From CAVRXQ01 sp963838845 (GTDB lineage: Bacteria; Actinomycetota; Acidimicrobiia; Acidimicrobiales; Bog-793): a stretch of DNA of 64,000 nt. The notes beneath the pieces are model-generated. The model was given only the letters and a program-made list of their open reading frames with translations. It was not told where the DNA came from and made no database searches. Position 1 is the first letter of the stretch. The number at the start of each line of letters is the position of its first letter. A program made the position numbers and the translations under genes. The stretch lies in assembly GCA_963838845.1 (NCBI GenBank), contig CAWISR010000003.1, forward strand, positions 1,488,001 to 1,552,000, written 5' to 3'. Shown here piece after piece: positions 7,520 to 15,082 of this stretch.

Positions 7520-8820
7520 CGGCGTTCCACGGCGACGTCTAGGAAGTGCGCTGCGCACGAAATGCACGGGTCGTGATTACGCACCGCCTGCTCGCAGAGA
7601 TCTCGCAGCTCGTCGTCTCCGAGCTCGAGGCTCGTCGAGATCACGCGTCGGAGGTCGTCCTCGATCGCGTCCTGGTTTTGGGAGGTCGGCGGCACAATCT
7701 GCGCCTCGATGATCAAGCCGTCGTCGCTCAGTTCGTAGCGGTGGAGAAGCAGCCCGCGCGGCGCTTCGGTCGCGCCGACGCCCGATCCGGCGCGAGGGGT
7801 GACCGGAACCGCCGCCGGTTCGAACGTCGCATAGCTGTCCACGATCCGCAACGCCTCCTCGCACGCGGCGACGATCTCGACCGAACGCACGATGATGCTC
7901 TTGAACGGATTCCGGCACACTTCGCCGAGACCGGCGCGCCTCGCGGCCCCAGCGGCGAGCGGCGGCAGCTTGTGGGCGTTCAGCGCGTAACGGGCGAGCG
8001 GACCTGTGAGGTAGGTGTCGCCGGCGCGCAGGTGGGCGTGGAGCGCGCTCGATCGTTGCACGTGTTCTTCGGTGATGAGATCGAGAAAGGCGCGGGCAGA
8101 GAGGTTGGCGCCCTTCGAGGTGCGAACCGATCCCGATTCGATTGGGTACCGCTCGTCATCGACAAGCGAGACGAAGAGATAGTCGTGCGAATCGTCGGGA
8201 AAAGTGAAGCCGGCGACCCATTCGACCGTCTCGAGCGCGTCGTCGAGCGCAGAACGCAGAACTGGCACGAGCGCCGCGATCTGCTCTGGTTCCGGAGCGC
8301 GATAGAAGCCACCCACTCGGACGTTGACGGGGTGAATGGCACGTCCGCCGACTCGTTCCATGATCGCGTTACCCGCCTTCTTCAGCCGCAGCCCGCGTTC
8401 GACCGCTGGCCGGTCCACCGCCGCCAGCTCGACGGCGTCGTCGAACCCGAAGAAGTCCGGCGCGTGCAAGAGGTAGACGTGTAGTGCGTGACTTTGGATC
8501 CACTCACCGCAGTAGAGCAACCGCCGCAGATCTGTGATCGCCTGCGGAATCTCAGTTCCGCAGGCGTCTTCGATCGCCTTGCACGCCGACATCTGGTACG
8601 CGACGGGACAGATGCCACAGATGCGCGCCGTGATGTCAGGTGGCTCTTCGTAACCGCGACTTCTCAGGAACGCCTCGAAGAACCGTGGCGGCTCGAAGAT
8701 TTCCAGCTCGACCGATTCGAGAGCGCCACCGGCGATCCGTACGTGCAGCGATCCCTCGCCCTCGACGCGCGCGATGCCATGCACGTCGATCGCCCGGGTC
8801 TGGTTCGAACTATCGGACAT
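7516..8820 (-). CDS. hydA: [NiFe] hydrogenase large (alpha) subunit, group 3b-like
   Basis: The product has 434 aa, starting at ATG 8820 (MSDSSNQTRAIDVHGIARVEG). Both nickel-binding motifs are present: RICGICPVAYQMS near residue 65 and HDPCISCAAHF at the end. The nine residues after the final His fit the C-terminal extension cut by the neighbouring protease. The gene order hydB-hydG-hydD-hydA matches archaeal-type sulfhydrogenase and bacterial group 3b enzymes, which are cytoplasmic and exchange electrons between H2 and NAD(P)H. The start lies 11 bases inside hydD. Group 3b is inferred from gene content; a phylogeny would decide. Confidence 0.93.
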   Translation of the reverse strand: MSDSSNQTRAIDVHGIARVEGEGSLHVRIAGGALESVELEIFEPPRFFEAFLRSRGYEEPPDITARICGICPVAYQMSACKAIEDACGTEIPQAITDLRRLLYCGEWIQSHALHVYLLHAPDFFGFDDAVELAAVDRPAVERGLRLKKAGNAIMERVGGRAIHPVNVRVGGFYRAPEPEQIAALVPVLRSALDDALETVEWVAGFTFPDDSHDYLFVSLVDDERYPIESGSVRTSKGANLSARAFLDLITEEHVQRSSALHAHLRAGDTYLTGPLARYALNAHKLPPLAAGAARRAGLGEVCRNPFKSIIVRSVEIVAACEEALRIVDSYATFEPAAVPVTPRAGSGVGATEAPRGLLLHRYELSDDGLIIEAQIVPPTSQNQDAIEDDLRRVISTSLELGDDELRDLCEQAVRNHDPCISCAAHFLDVAVERR

Positions 8821-9583
8821 GCCGTCGCGCCTCTTCGTCGAACGCCGGGGCAGCGGCGTTGAAGGTCCGGTAGAAGCGCACGAGGCGGGCGTCTCCCATT
8901 CCGAGCTCGGACAATCGGCGTGACAGCGATACCGTGTTCGGGCTCTCGGCCGGCCCGAAGCATCCGTAACAGCCGCGGTCGACGGACGGACAGAGCGCTC
9001 CGCAACCAGCGCGGGTGACAGGGCCGAGGCAAGGCGTTCCCTTGGCGACGAGGACACAGAGATTCCCTTTCGCCTTGCACTGCTCGCAGACGCTGTACGA
9101 CGCGATCCGCGGTTTCCGGTTTGCGAGATACGCGGAGATCACCTCGAGGAGTTCGTGCCGATCGATGGGGCAGCCGTGGAGCTCGAAGTCAACCGGGACC
9201 AGTGCTGAGATGGGTTGCGAGCGCCCGAGCGTCGAGATGTAGTCGGGGTGCGCATAAATCGCCGATACGAAGTCGCCCACGTCCGCGTAGTTGCGCAACG
9301 CCTGGATGCCACCGGCGGTCGCGCAGGCACCGATCGTGATGAGACTCGTCGAGTTGGCGCGGATCGCGACGATTCGCTCGGCGTCTTCTTGCGTCGTGAT
9401 CGAGCCTTCGACGAGCGACACGTCGTATGGCCCGGCGACCTCAGCCCGGGTCATCTCGGTGAACTTCGCGATCTGCATGCGTTCTGCGACCGCGAGCAGC
9501 TCGTCCTCGCAGTCGAGCAGGCTGAGCTGACAGCCGTCACAGGACGCGAATTTGAAAACCGCGAGCCGAGGTGTTCGGTTCAC
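8810..9583 (-). CDS. hydD: [NiFe] hydrogenase small (delta) subunit
   Basis: The product has 257 aa. GTG 9583 overlaps the hydG stop (GTGA). The first cluster motif is FASCDGCQLSLLDCEDELL, followed by IGACATAGGIQ and HGCPIDRHEL, the ligands of the cluster nearest the active site. C-terminal cysteines in CEQCKAKGNLC, TPCLGPVTRAGCGALCP and RGCYGC would bind two further clusters. There is no twin-arginine signal, so the enzyme is cytoplasmic, as for group 3. It pairs with hydA, which begins before this gene ends. Confidence 0.93.
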   Translation of the reverse strand: MNRTPRLAVFKFASCDGCQLSLLDCEDELLAVAERMQIAKFTEMTRAEVAGPYDVSLVEGSITTQEDAERIVAIRANSTSLITIGACATAGGIQALRNYADVGDFVSAIYAHPDYISTLGRSQPISALVPVDFELHGCPIDRHELLEVISAYLANRKPRIASYSVCEQCKAKGNLCVLVAKGTPCLGPVTRAGCGALCPSVDRGCYGCFGPAESPNTVSLSRRLSELGMGDARLVRFYRTFNAAAPAFDEEARRHVR

Positions 9584-10410
9584 CGTTGCTCGACCTTCAA
9601 CTCGTGCTCCGCGACCGGCGTCCAGGGCACCACCGGGCCGTCTCTGCAGAGGAGGAACGGTCCCAGCTGGCAGTGTCCGCAGAACGCCACGCCGCACTGC
9701 ATGTTCCGTTCGAGGGAGACGAAGATTCGTTCGCGGCTGACGCCGCGGTCGACGAGTGATCGCACGCTGAATCGCATCATGATCTCGGGTCCGCACACGA
9801 ACACGACGGCGCGATCCGTGTCGAACTCGGCATCGTCGACGAGTTGCGTTACGACACCGACCGGTCCCTTCCAGTCTGCATCCGCGGCGTCGACGGTCAC
9901 GGCGAGGTCGGCGCCCATTTCTCGCCATTTCTCGAGGTCGTCCGGGAAGATGATCTGATCCGGGGTGCGTGCCCCGACGAGGACGACGACCTTGCCGCGG
10001 TGACCCCGGGCGAGATCCGCGACCAGTTCGATGGCCGCGCCGCGAAGCGGAGCGAGCCCGATCCCGCCGGCAACGACGACGACGTCGCGTCCGTCGCGGC
10101 CAGCGATCGGCCAATCCGTACCGAAGGGACCTCGCACCCCGATGACATCACCCCGATCTGCGTGCGACAGCGCGTGGCTCACCGCGCCGACGTCACGAAT
10201 CGTGTGCTCGAGCGCCGGCGCACGGGCCGTGTCGGAGCTCACCGAGATCGCCACCTCACCGACGCCGAAGGCGGTGAGCATGTTGAACTGGCCCGGTTTC
10301 GGCGCCGCGATCGGCTCATCGATCGGATCGAGGGTGATCGTCGTGATGTCCGCAGAGTCGGTTCGGTGGTCGACAACCCGGTACCGCACGGGGACGAGGG
10401 GGTTCGTCAA
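9580..10410 (-). CDS. hydG: Hydrogenase gamma subunit, FAD/NAD(P)-binding oxidoreductase
   Basis: The product has 276 aa, starting at ATG 10410. It is a ferredoxin-reductase-type protein: an FAD-binding barrel (GVRGPFGTDWPI), then an NAD(P) domain starting VVVVAGGIGLAPLRGAA, with VVFVCGPEIMM near the end. The C-terminal MQCGVAFCGHCQLG plus a further Cys in LLCRDGP fits the [2Fe-2S] site of the PyrK/HydG family. It would pass electrons between the Fe-S subunits and NAD(P)H. It follows the CNBD gene by 6 bases and overlaps hydD by 4. Confidence 0.92.
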   Translation of the reverse strand: MTNPLVPVRYRVVDHRTDSADITTITLDPIDEPIAAPKPGQFNMLTAFGVGEVAISVSSDTARAPALEHTIRDVGAVSHALSHADRGDVIGVRGPFGTDWPIAGRDGRDVVVVAGGIGLAPLRGAAIELVADLARGHRGKVVVLVGARTPDQIIFPDDLEKWREMGADLAVTVDAADADWKGPVGVVTQLVDDAEFDTDRAVVFVCGPEIMMRFSVRSLVDRGVSRERIFVSLERNMQCGVAFCGHCQLGPFLLCRDGPVVPWTPVAEHELKVEQR

Positions 10411-10416
10411 CGGCAG

Positions 10417-10884
10417 TCACCCGGCCAGGTCGCGTCCATAGACGTCGAGGAGGCGGGTCCTCGTCGCCTGCAGACGCTCGAGGAGCACTTGCGCAATGCG
10501 TTGGAGGATGGAGTAGCCGAACGCGGCGTCCGCATCCGCTTTGCGGCGCAGGCACGCTCCGTCGATGGCGATCGCCCCCAAGCGCTCACTCGCCACGGCG
10601 TCGAAGTGCCAGCGGTACGGCGGAACGAGCCAGGAAAGTCCGAGGACCTTTCCCGGTCCGAGCGTCTCGATGACGATCGGCTTTCCGGACGGACGGCGCA
10701 CCTGGATCGCCGCGTGGCCCCGGCGGATCAGGTAGAAGGTGTCCGCCTGCTCGCCTTCGAGGAGCAGGCGGTCGCCTGCTTCGAACGTGACGTTCGTCGC
10801 ACATCCAGCGGCGAGCTCGATCGCAGACGGATTGAGTCCCGCGAACAACGGGCTCTCGGCGATGAGATCGCTCATTGATTCCAT
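10417..10884 (-). CDS. Cyclic nucleotide-binding-like domain protein in the hydrogenase operon
   Basis: The product has 155 aa, starting at ATG 10884 with GGAGG about 8 bases upstream. The CRP-type beta-roll is clear: TFEAGDRLLLEGEQADTFYL, then IRRGHAAIQVRR. There is no DNA-binding helix-turn-helix, so it is not a transcription factor of CRP type. The phosphate-binding cassette region reads GLSWLVPPYRWHFDAVA rather than the usual GE...RxA(S/T), so classical cAMP binding is doubtful. CNBD proteins between the beta and gamma genes are a known feature of group 3b loci; a regulatory or structural role in the complex is inferred. Confidence 0.85.
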   Translation of the reverse strand: MESMSDLIAESPLFAGLNPSAIELAAGCATNVTFEAGDRLLLEGEQADTFYLIRRGHAAIQVRRPSGKPIVIETLGPGKVLGLSWLVPPYRWHFDAVASERLGAIAIDGACLRRKADADAAFGYSILQRIAQVLLERLQATRTRLLDVYGRDLAG

Positions 10885-10903
10885 GGCATCGCCTCCTTGG
10901 TCG

Positions 10904-11359
10904 TCACGGCGCAGACGGCGCCGCTGAGTGGTCGGTCTCCGCGATGACGCCGACCTCTTCGGTGAGGTCGATGCCGACGGGGCACCACGTGATGCAGCGG
11001 CCACAGCCGACGCAACCGGAAGTGCCGAACTGGTCGACCCACGTCGACAGCTTGTGGGTGAGCCACTGTCGATACCGCGACCGCGTCGTCTCGCGCACCG
11101 CGCCACCGTGCAGGTACGAGTGGTCCAGGGAAAAGCACGAGTCCCATCGCCTGGTCACCTCGATGTCACCGGCGAGATCTGTGCGTTGTTCGAAGGCTGC
11201 GCAGAAGCAGGTCGGACAGGCGAGCGTGCAGTTCCCACAGGCGAGGCAGCGTTCGGCGACCTCATCCCATCGCTCATGCTCGAGATTCTCGGCGAGGAGA
11301 CGAGGCGCTCGGTCGGCATCAAGCGTGCGCGTGATCGCGTCGTGTGAGCGCGAGAGCAC
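10904..11359 (-). CDS. hydB: Hydrogenase beta subunit, C-terminal part with two [4Fe-4S] motifs (split gene)
   Basis: This 151-aa frame carries both ferredoxin motifs of the beta subunit: CLACGNCTLACPTCFC at about residue 38 and GCVGCGRCITWCPVGID at about residue 115. Between them lies SCFSLDHSYLHGG, a segment typical of the family. It reopens at GTG 11359, inside the last 41 bases of the N-terminal part but in another frame. In known homologues both parts form one polypeptide of roughly 350 residues. Here it is either a separately translated domain started by the overlapping GTG, or the tail of a frameshifted gene. Confidence 0.85.
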   Translation of the reverse strand: MLSRSHDAITRTLDADRAPRLLAENLEHERWDEVAERCLACGNCTLACPTCFCAAFEQRTDLAGDIEVTRRWDSCFSLDHSYLHGGAVRETTRSRYRQWLTHKLSTWVDQFGTSGCVGCGRCITWCPVGIDLTEEVGVIAETDHSAAPSAP

Positions 11360-12044
11360 GCCGTCCCTCGAGCGCGAGGTCTTCGGGAGTCGCGTCCCGA
11401 TGAGGGACTTGTTCGAGCAGCGAGCGGCCGAGTTCTGAACCCGCGCGCGCGAGGAAGTGGTGTGCCGGCACCAAGAGCTCGGTGAGGGCGAGGTCGTACC
11501 CGCCCTTCGCGTCGGGTCCAGTGTCCATCGAAGGACAAAAGCACGTCGAAGCGGGATGTCCGCATTCGACGACGATCACGGCCAGCCCTTGCCGTCGTCG
11601 ATCGTGCTCGGGATCGCGGTAGTGCCCGCCTGACAACACCTTCGACAGCACCGCAAGGGCGGCGACTTCACACGGCCGCACGCCGACGAACGCTTCGCGC
11701 CCTTCGCCGTCATCTGGAACGGAGATCTCGACGTCGCCTTGGCGCCGCCTGCCGCGCCAAACGACGGTGTCGGCCGGGAAAACCGCCGACTTCAGCGAAT
11801 TCGGGCCCACTGCCCATCCGAAGAGCTCATCGTCGCCGTCATCTCGGATCCGATACGTGCCCGGAGCCTGTTCGTCGTGCCAACCCTTCGGCAGATCGTG
11901 CGACGTCTTGAGTTCGCGATGGACGATTGTCCCGGAGCGCACGGTCGGCCCGAGCACTCGGTACCCGTGTGCACGGAGGCTCAAGAACAGTTCGTCGAGG
12001 TCCTCGCGTTCAATCACCGCCGTCGGCGTGGTCACGAGCGCCAC
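11319..12044 (-). CDS. hydB: Hydrogenase beta subunit, N-terminal part (split gene)
   Basis: This is a frame of about 241 aa, beginning at GTG 12044; GTG 12035 or ATG 12122 are alternatives, but residues upstream of 12044 look non-coding. It matches the N-terminal domain of sulfhydrogenase/asrA-type beta subunits: REDLDELFLSLRAHGYRV, DDELFGWAVGPNSLKS, VGVRPCEVAALAVLSKVL, and a Cys-rich ECGHPASTCFCPSMDTG. It runs out of frame near 11360 and ends at 11319; the rest of the protein continues in the +1 frame. It is the first gene of the hydrogenase operon and divergent from porG, so promoters for both lie at about 12045-12214. Confidence 0.82.
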   Translation of the reverse strand: MALVTTPTAVIEREDLDELFLSLRAHGYRVLGPTVRSGTIVHRELKTSHDLPKGWHDEQAPGTYRIRDDGDDELFGWAVGPNSLKSAVFPADTVVWRGRRRQGDVEISVPDDGEGREAFVGVRPCEVAALAVLSKVLSGGHYRDPEHDRRRQGLAVIVVECGHPASTCFCPSMDTGPDAKGGYDLALTELLVPAHHFLARAGSELGRSLLEQVPHRDATPEDLALEGRRALALTRRDHAHA

Positions 12045-12214
12045 GGTAGGGACGCGCCTTCGGTTCGACAAGGGCCGGACGGTCCGACGCCGCCCGGCCG
12101 CGGTGACCGCCGAGGGGACCATCGGCCCTGGCTGGAGGTGTGAACCGTCGCAACGATGGCCCTAAGACATCCGATCGGCGTCGACCGGGCGGCGATGGAT
12201 GCTGAGAGGGGAAG

Positions 12215-12820
12215 ATGTTCCAAGTTCGCTTTCACGGCCGTGGTGGACAGGGCGTCGTCACCGCGGCCGAGCTGCTGGCCGTCGCTGCGTTTGACGACGG
12301 TCGGTTCTCACAGGCGTTTCCGACCTTCGGTTCGGAGCGAACCGGTGCACCGGTCGTGTCGTTCTGTCGAATCGACGACAAGGAAATCCGGACTCGCTCG
12401 CCGATCAGTGAGCCCGATGGTCTGATCATCCAGGACCCGACGCTCCTCGGACAGCCTGGCGTGTTCGCGGGCCTGCACCTCGACGGCTACGTCGTCATCA
12501 ACACGTCGAAGCCGATCGCCGAGCTCGGTCTCGGAAAGCTCGCGGTGAGCCTGCCGTCGGGCCATCTCCTCGCGATCGGCGCGACGGAACTCGCGTTGCA
12601 GCATCTTGGCCGTCCGTTGCCAAACGCGGTGTTGCTCGGAGCATTCGCTGCGGTCACCGGCGTGGTCTCGCTTCCGGCGGTGATCCGGGCGATCGAAGAG
12701 CGCTTCGCCGGCCCGGCGCGCTCGGGCAACGTCACCGCGGCGCGAGAGGCGTATCGGATCGGATGTGGAGAGTCCCAAGCGGCAGCGAGAGAAACGGTGG
12801 TCAGTCGCCATGCTTCGTGA
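12215..12820 (+). CDS. porG: 2-oxoacid:ferredoxin oxidoreductase, gamma subunit
   Basis: The product has 201 aa, starting at ATG 12215 with a GAGAGGGGAAG ribosome site just before. It begins FQVRFHGRGGQGVVTAAELL, the diagnostic start of the gamma domain of pyruvate/2-ketoisovalerate ferredoxin oxidoreductases, and contains FPTFGSERTGAPV. The subunit binds the CoA-side domain in the PorGDAB enzyme. It is the first gene of a plus-strand operon with porA starting inside its last 11 bases. Substrate (pyruvate or another 2-oxoacid) is not fixed by this subunit. Confidence 0.92.
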   Translation: MFQVRFHGRGGQGVVTAAELLAVAAFDDGRFSQAFPTFGSERTGAPVVSFCRIDDKEIRTRSPISEPDGLIIQDPTLLGQPGVFAGLHLDGYVVINTSKPIAELGLGKLAVSLPSGHLLAIGATELALQHLGRPLPNAVLLGAFAAVTGVVSLPAVIRAIEERFAGPARSGNVTAAREAYRIGCGESQAAARETVVSRHAS

Positions 12821-14063
12821 GATTGAAGGTTCTCGCACGATCGCGGAGACGGTGGCTCTGTGTCGACCGCAGGTTGTCTCCGCGTATCCGATCTCGCCGC
12901 AGACGCACATCATCGAGGGCGTGGGCGTCCTCGTAAAAGAGGGTCGGCTCGCACCTTGTGAATTCATCAACGTCGAGTCGGAGTTCGCAGCGATGTCCGT
13001 CTCGATCGGAGCCTCGGCGACGGGCGCCCGCGCCTACACCGCGACGGCGAGTCAGGGGCTGTTGTTCATGACCGAAGCCGTCTACAACGCCTCTGGGCTT
13101 GGCCTGCCGATCGTGATGACGGTTGCCAACCGCGCGATCGGTGCGCCGATCAACATCTGGAACGACCACAGCGACGCGATGGCGCTTCGCGACTCAGGAT
13201 GGATCCAGCTGTTCGCCGAATCGAACCAGCATGCGGTCGACCTGCACGTCGAGGCGTTCCGGCTCGCCGAGGAGCTGTCCGTTCCCGTCATGGTGTGCAT
13301 GGATGGGTTCATCCTCACCCACGCCGTCGAGCGCGTCGACATCCCCGATCAAGACCAAGTCGACCGTTTTCTGCCTTCGTTCACGCCGCACGAGGAACTC
13401 GATTGGGCACGTCCCGCCTCGATCGGATCGATGGTTGGTCCGGAAGCCTTCACCGAGGTTCGCTATCTCGCGCACGCCCGCCAGCTCGAGGCACTCGAGC
13501 GCATCCCCGAGCTCTCTGCTGAGTACGGCGAGATCGTCGGGCGCGTGCGCGGTGGACTGTTCGACGCCTATCGCTGCGAAGACGCCGAGACGGTCATCGT
13601 CGCGCTCGGGTCGGTCGTCGGGACGATCAAAGACGTCGTCGACCAGATGCGCGCCGACGGCGGGCGTCTCGGTGCCATCTCGCTGACCACGTTTCGCCCG
13701 TTCCCGGGGGACGCGCTCGCAGACGCCCTCGCGGGCGCGTCTCGCGTCGTCGTCGTCGAAAAGGCATTCGCCATCGGCGCGAAGGGTTTTCTCGGCGCGG
13801 ATGTGGGTGCTGCGGTTGCGCGGGAGGGGACGCCCGTTCACACCGTCATCGGGGGCCTTGGCGGAAGGGCGATCGGTGAGTCGTCGCTGCGTCGCGTGTT
13901 CGAAGAAGCGATCCGCGGAGAACTCGGCGAGATGAGCTTCCTCGACCTCGATCGAGGCGTGGTTGATCGAGAGCTCGAACGGATGTCGCTCGATCCGCGG
14001 CTGCCGCCGAGCGCGCATCGCGTCCTTGCCGACGTGCGCCGACAGGCGAGTCGAGCGGTCTGA
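12810..14063 (+). CDS. porA: 2-oxoacid:ferredoxin oxidoreductase, alpha subunit
   Basis: The product has 417 aa. ATG 12810 is preferred over an earlier in-frame ATG at 12765 because the intervening residues are highly charged and family-like sequence begins at LREIEGSRTIAETVALCRP. The pyrimidine-binding domain is shown by VVSAYPISPQTHIIE and FINVESEFAAMSVSIGASAT; then TATASQGLLFMTEAVYNASG. The C-terminal domain contains AKGFLGADVGAAV. The length is normal. Product of the complex: acyl-CoA, CO2 and reduced ferredoxin, reversible. The YPISPQT pattern fits the pyruvate type. Confidence 0.93.
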   Translation: MLREIEGSRTIAETVALCRPQVVSAYPISPQTHIIEGVGVLVKEGRLAPCEFINVESEFAAMSVSIGASATGARAYTATASQGLLFMTEAVYNASGLGLPIVMTVANRAIGAPINIWNDHSDAMALRDSGWIQLFAESNQHAVDLHVEAFRLAEELSVPVMVCMDGFILTHAVERVDIPDQDQVDRFLPSFTPHEELDWARPASIGSMVGPEAFTEVRYLAHARQLEALERIPELSAEYGEIVGRVRGGLFDAYRCEDAETVIVALGSVVGTIKDVVDQMRADGGRLGAISLTTFRPFPGDALADALAGASRVVVVEKAFAIGAKGFLGADVGAAVAREGTPVHTVIGGLGGRAIGESSLRRVFEEAIRGELGEMSFLDLDRGVVDRELERMSLDPRLPPSAHRVLADVRRQASRAV

Positions 14064-14072
14064 GGAGGCGCG

Positions 14073-15080
14073 ATGGACGAGACGGGGGTGAAGTTCTACC
14101 AAGTCGGCAGCTTCGCGGTCGGAAATCGGCTGCTCGAGCCGAGCCTTCGGACCGTGCAATCCGAGCTCCGTCGTCCGAACACGTTGATCTCGGGTCACCG
14201 GGCCTGCCAAGGGTGCGGAGAGGCACTCGGCGCGCGCTACGTGCTCGACGCGGCGCTCGACGCAGCGGACGGGAAGCTCCTCGTCGTCAACGCGACGGGG
14301 TGCCTCGAAGTCTTCACGACACCGTATCCCGAGACCTCCTGGCAGGTCGCATGGCTGCACTCGCTGTTTGGCAACGCTGCCGCAGTCGCGACCGGTGTTG
14401 CCGCGGCGCTGAAGGCTCGTGGCGACAAAGAGACGCGGGTCGTCGCGCAAGCCGGCGACGGAGGGGCGGTCGACATTGGCTTCGGTTGCCTTTCGGGGAT
14501 GTTCGAACGCAACGACGACGTGCTGTTCGTCTGCTACGACAACGAGGGCTACATGAATACCGGCGTGCAGCGCTCCGGCGCCACGCCGCCGGCGGCGCGT
14601 ACCGCCACGACCGAAGCGGTCGGACCCGAACCCGGCAACGAGTTCGGCCAGGGTAAGGACCTGCCGCGGCTCGCCGTCGCGCACGGCATCCCCTACGTGG
14701 CGACTGCGACGGTCGCCGACCTCCACGATCTCGAGACCAAGGTGCACCGCGCGATGTCGATCCGCGGCGCCCGCTACCTCCACGTGCTCGTTCCCTGTCC
14801 ATTGGGATGGGGATCGGATTCGTCGGACACGATCAAGATCGCTCGGCTCGCGCACGAAACGGGGCTCTTCCCGGTCTACGAAGCCGCGTACGGCGAGATC
14901 TTTGATTCAAGCCCGATCCGCAAACGAGCGCCCGTCGAGGAGTACCTCCGCTTGCAACGACGGTTCCGTCACCTCTTCGAGCCAAAGCGACGTGCCGACG
15001 TGATCGATCGGTTGCAGGAGATGGCCGATCGCAACATCGAGGAGTACGACCTCGTCGGTGCGACGACGACGGAGGAGTGA
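14073..15080 (+). CDS. porB: 2-oxoacid:ferredoxin oxidoreductase, beta subunit (thiamine diphosphate-binding)
   Basis: The product has 335 aa, starting at ATG 14073, preceded by GAGGAGGCG. HRACQGCGEALGARYVLDAA carries the CxxC of the proximal Fe-S cluster. NATGCLEVFTTPYPETSWQV and WLHSLFGNAAAVATGVAA are PorB hallmarks. The diphosphate-magnesium motif is GDGGAVDIGFGCLSGMFERN with YDNEGYMNTG following. The C-terminal extension contains PCPLGWG. It lies 9 bases after porA and 2 bases before the reductase gene. Confidence 0.93.
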   Translation: MDETGVKFYQVGSFAVGNRLLEPSLRTVQSELRRPNTLISGHRACQGCGEALGARYVLDAALDAADGKLLVVNATGCLEVFTTPYPETSWQVAWLHSLFGNAAAVATGVAAALKARGDKETRVVAQAGDGGAVDIGFGCLSGMFERNDDVLFVCYDNEGYMNTGVQRSGATPPAARTATTEAVGPEPGNEFGQGKDLPRLAVAHGIPYVATATVADLHDLETKVHRAMSIRGARYLHVLVPCPLGWGSDSSDTIKIARLAHETGLFPVYEAAYGEIFDSSPIRKRAPVEEYLRLQRRFRHLFEPKRRADVIDRLQEMADRNIEEYDLVGATTTEE

Positions 15081-15082
15081 CG

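Noticed and set aside
13194..14855. Long minus-strand open frame opposite porA and porB
   Set aside because: Arg/Asp/Val-rich composition without any family motif; it mirrors the codon pattern of the true plus-strand genes in GC-rich DNA.
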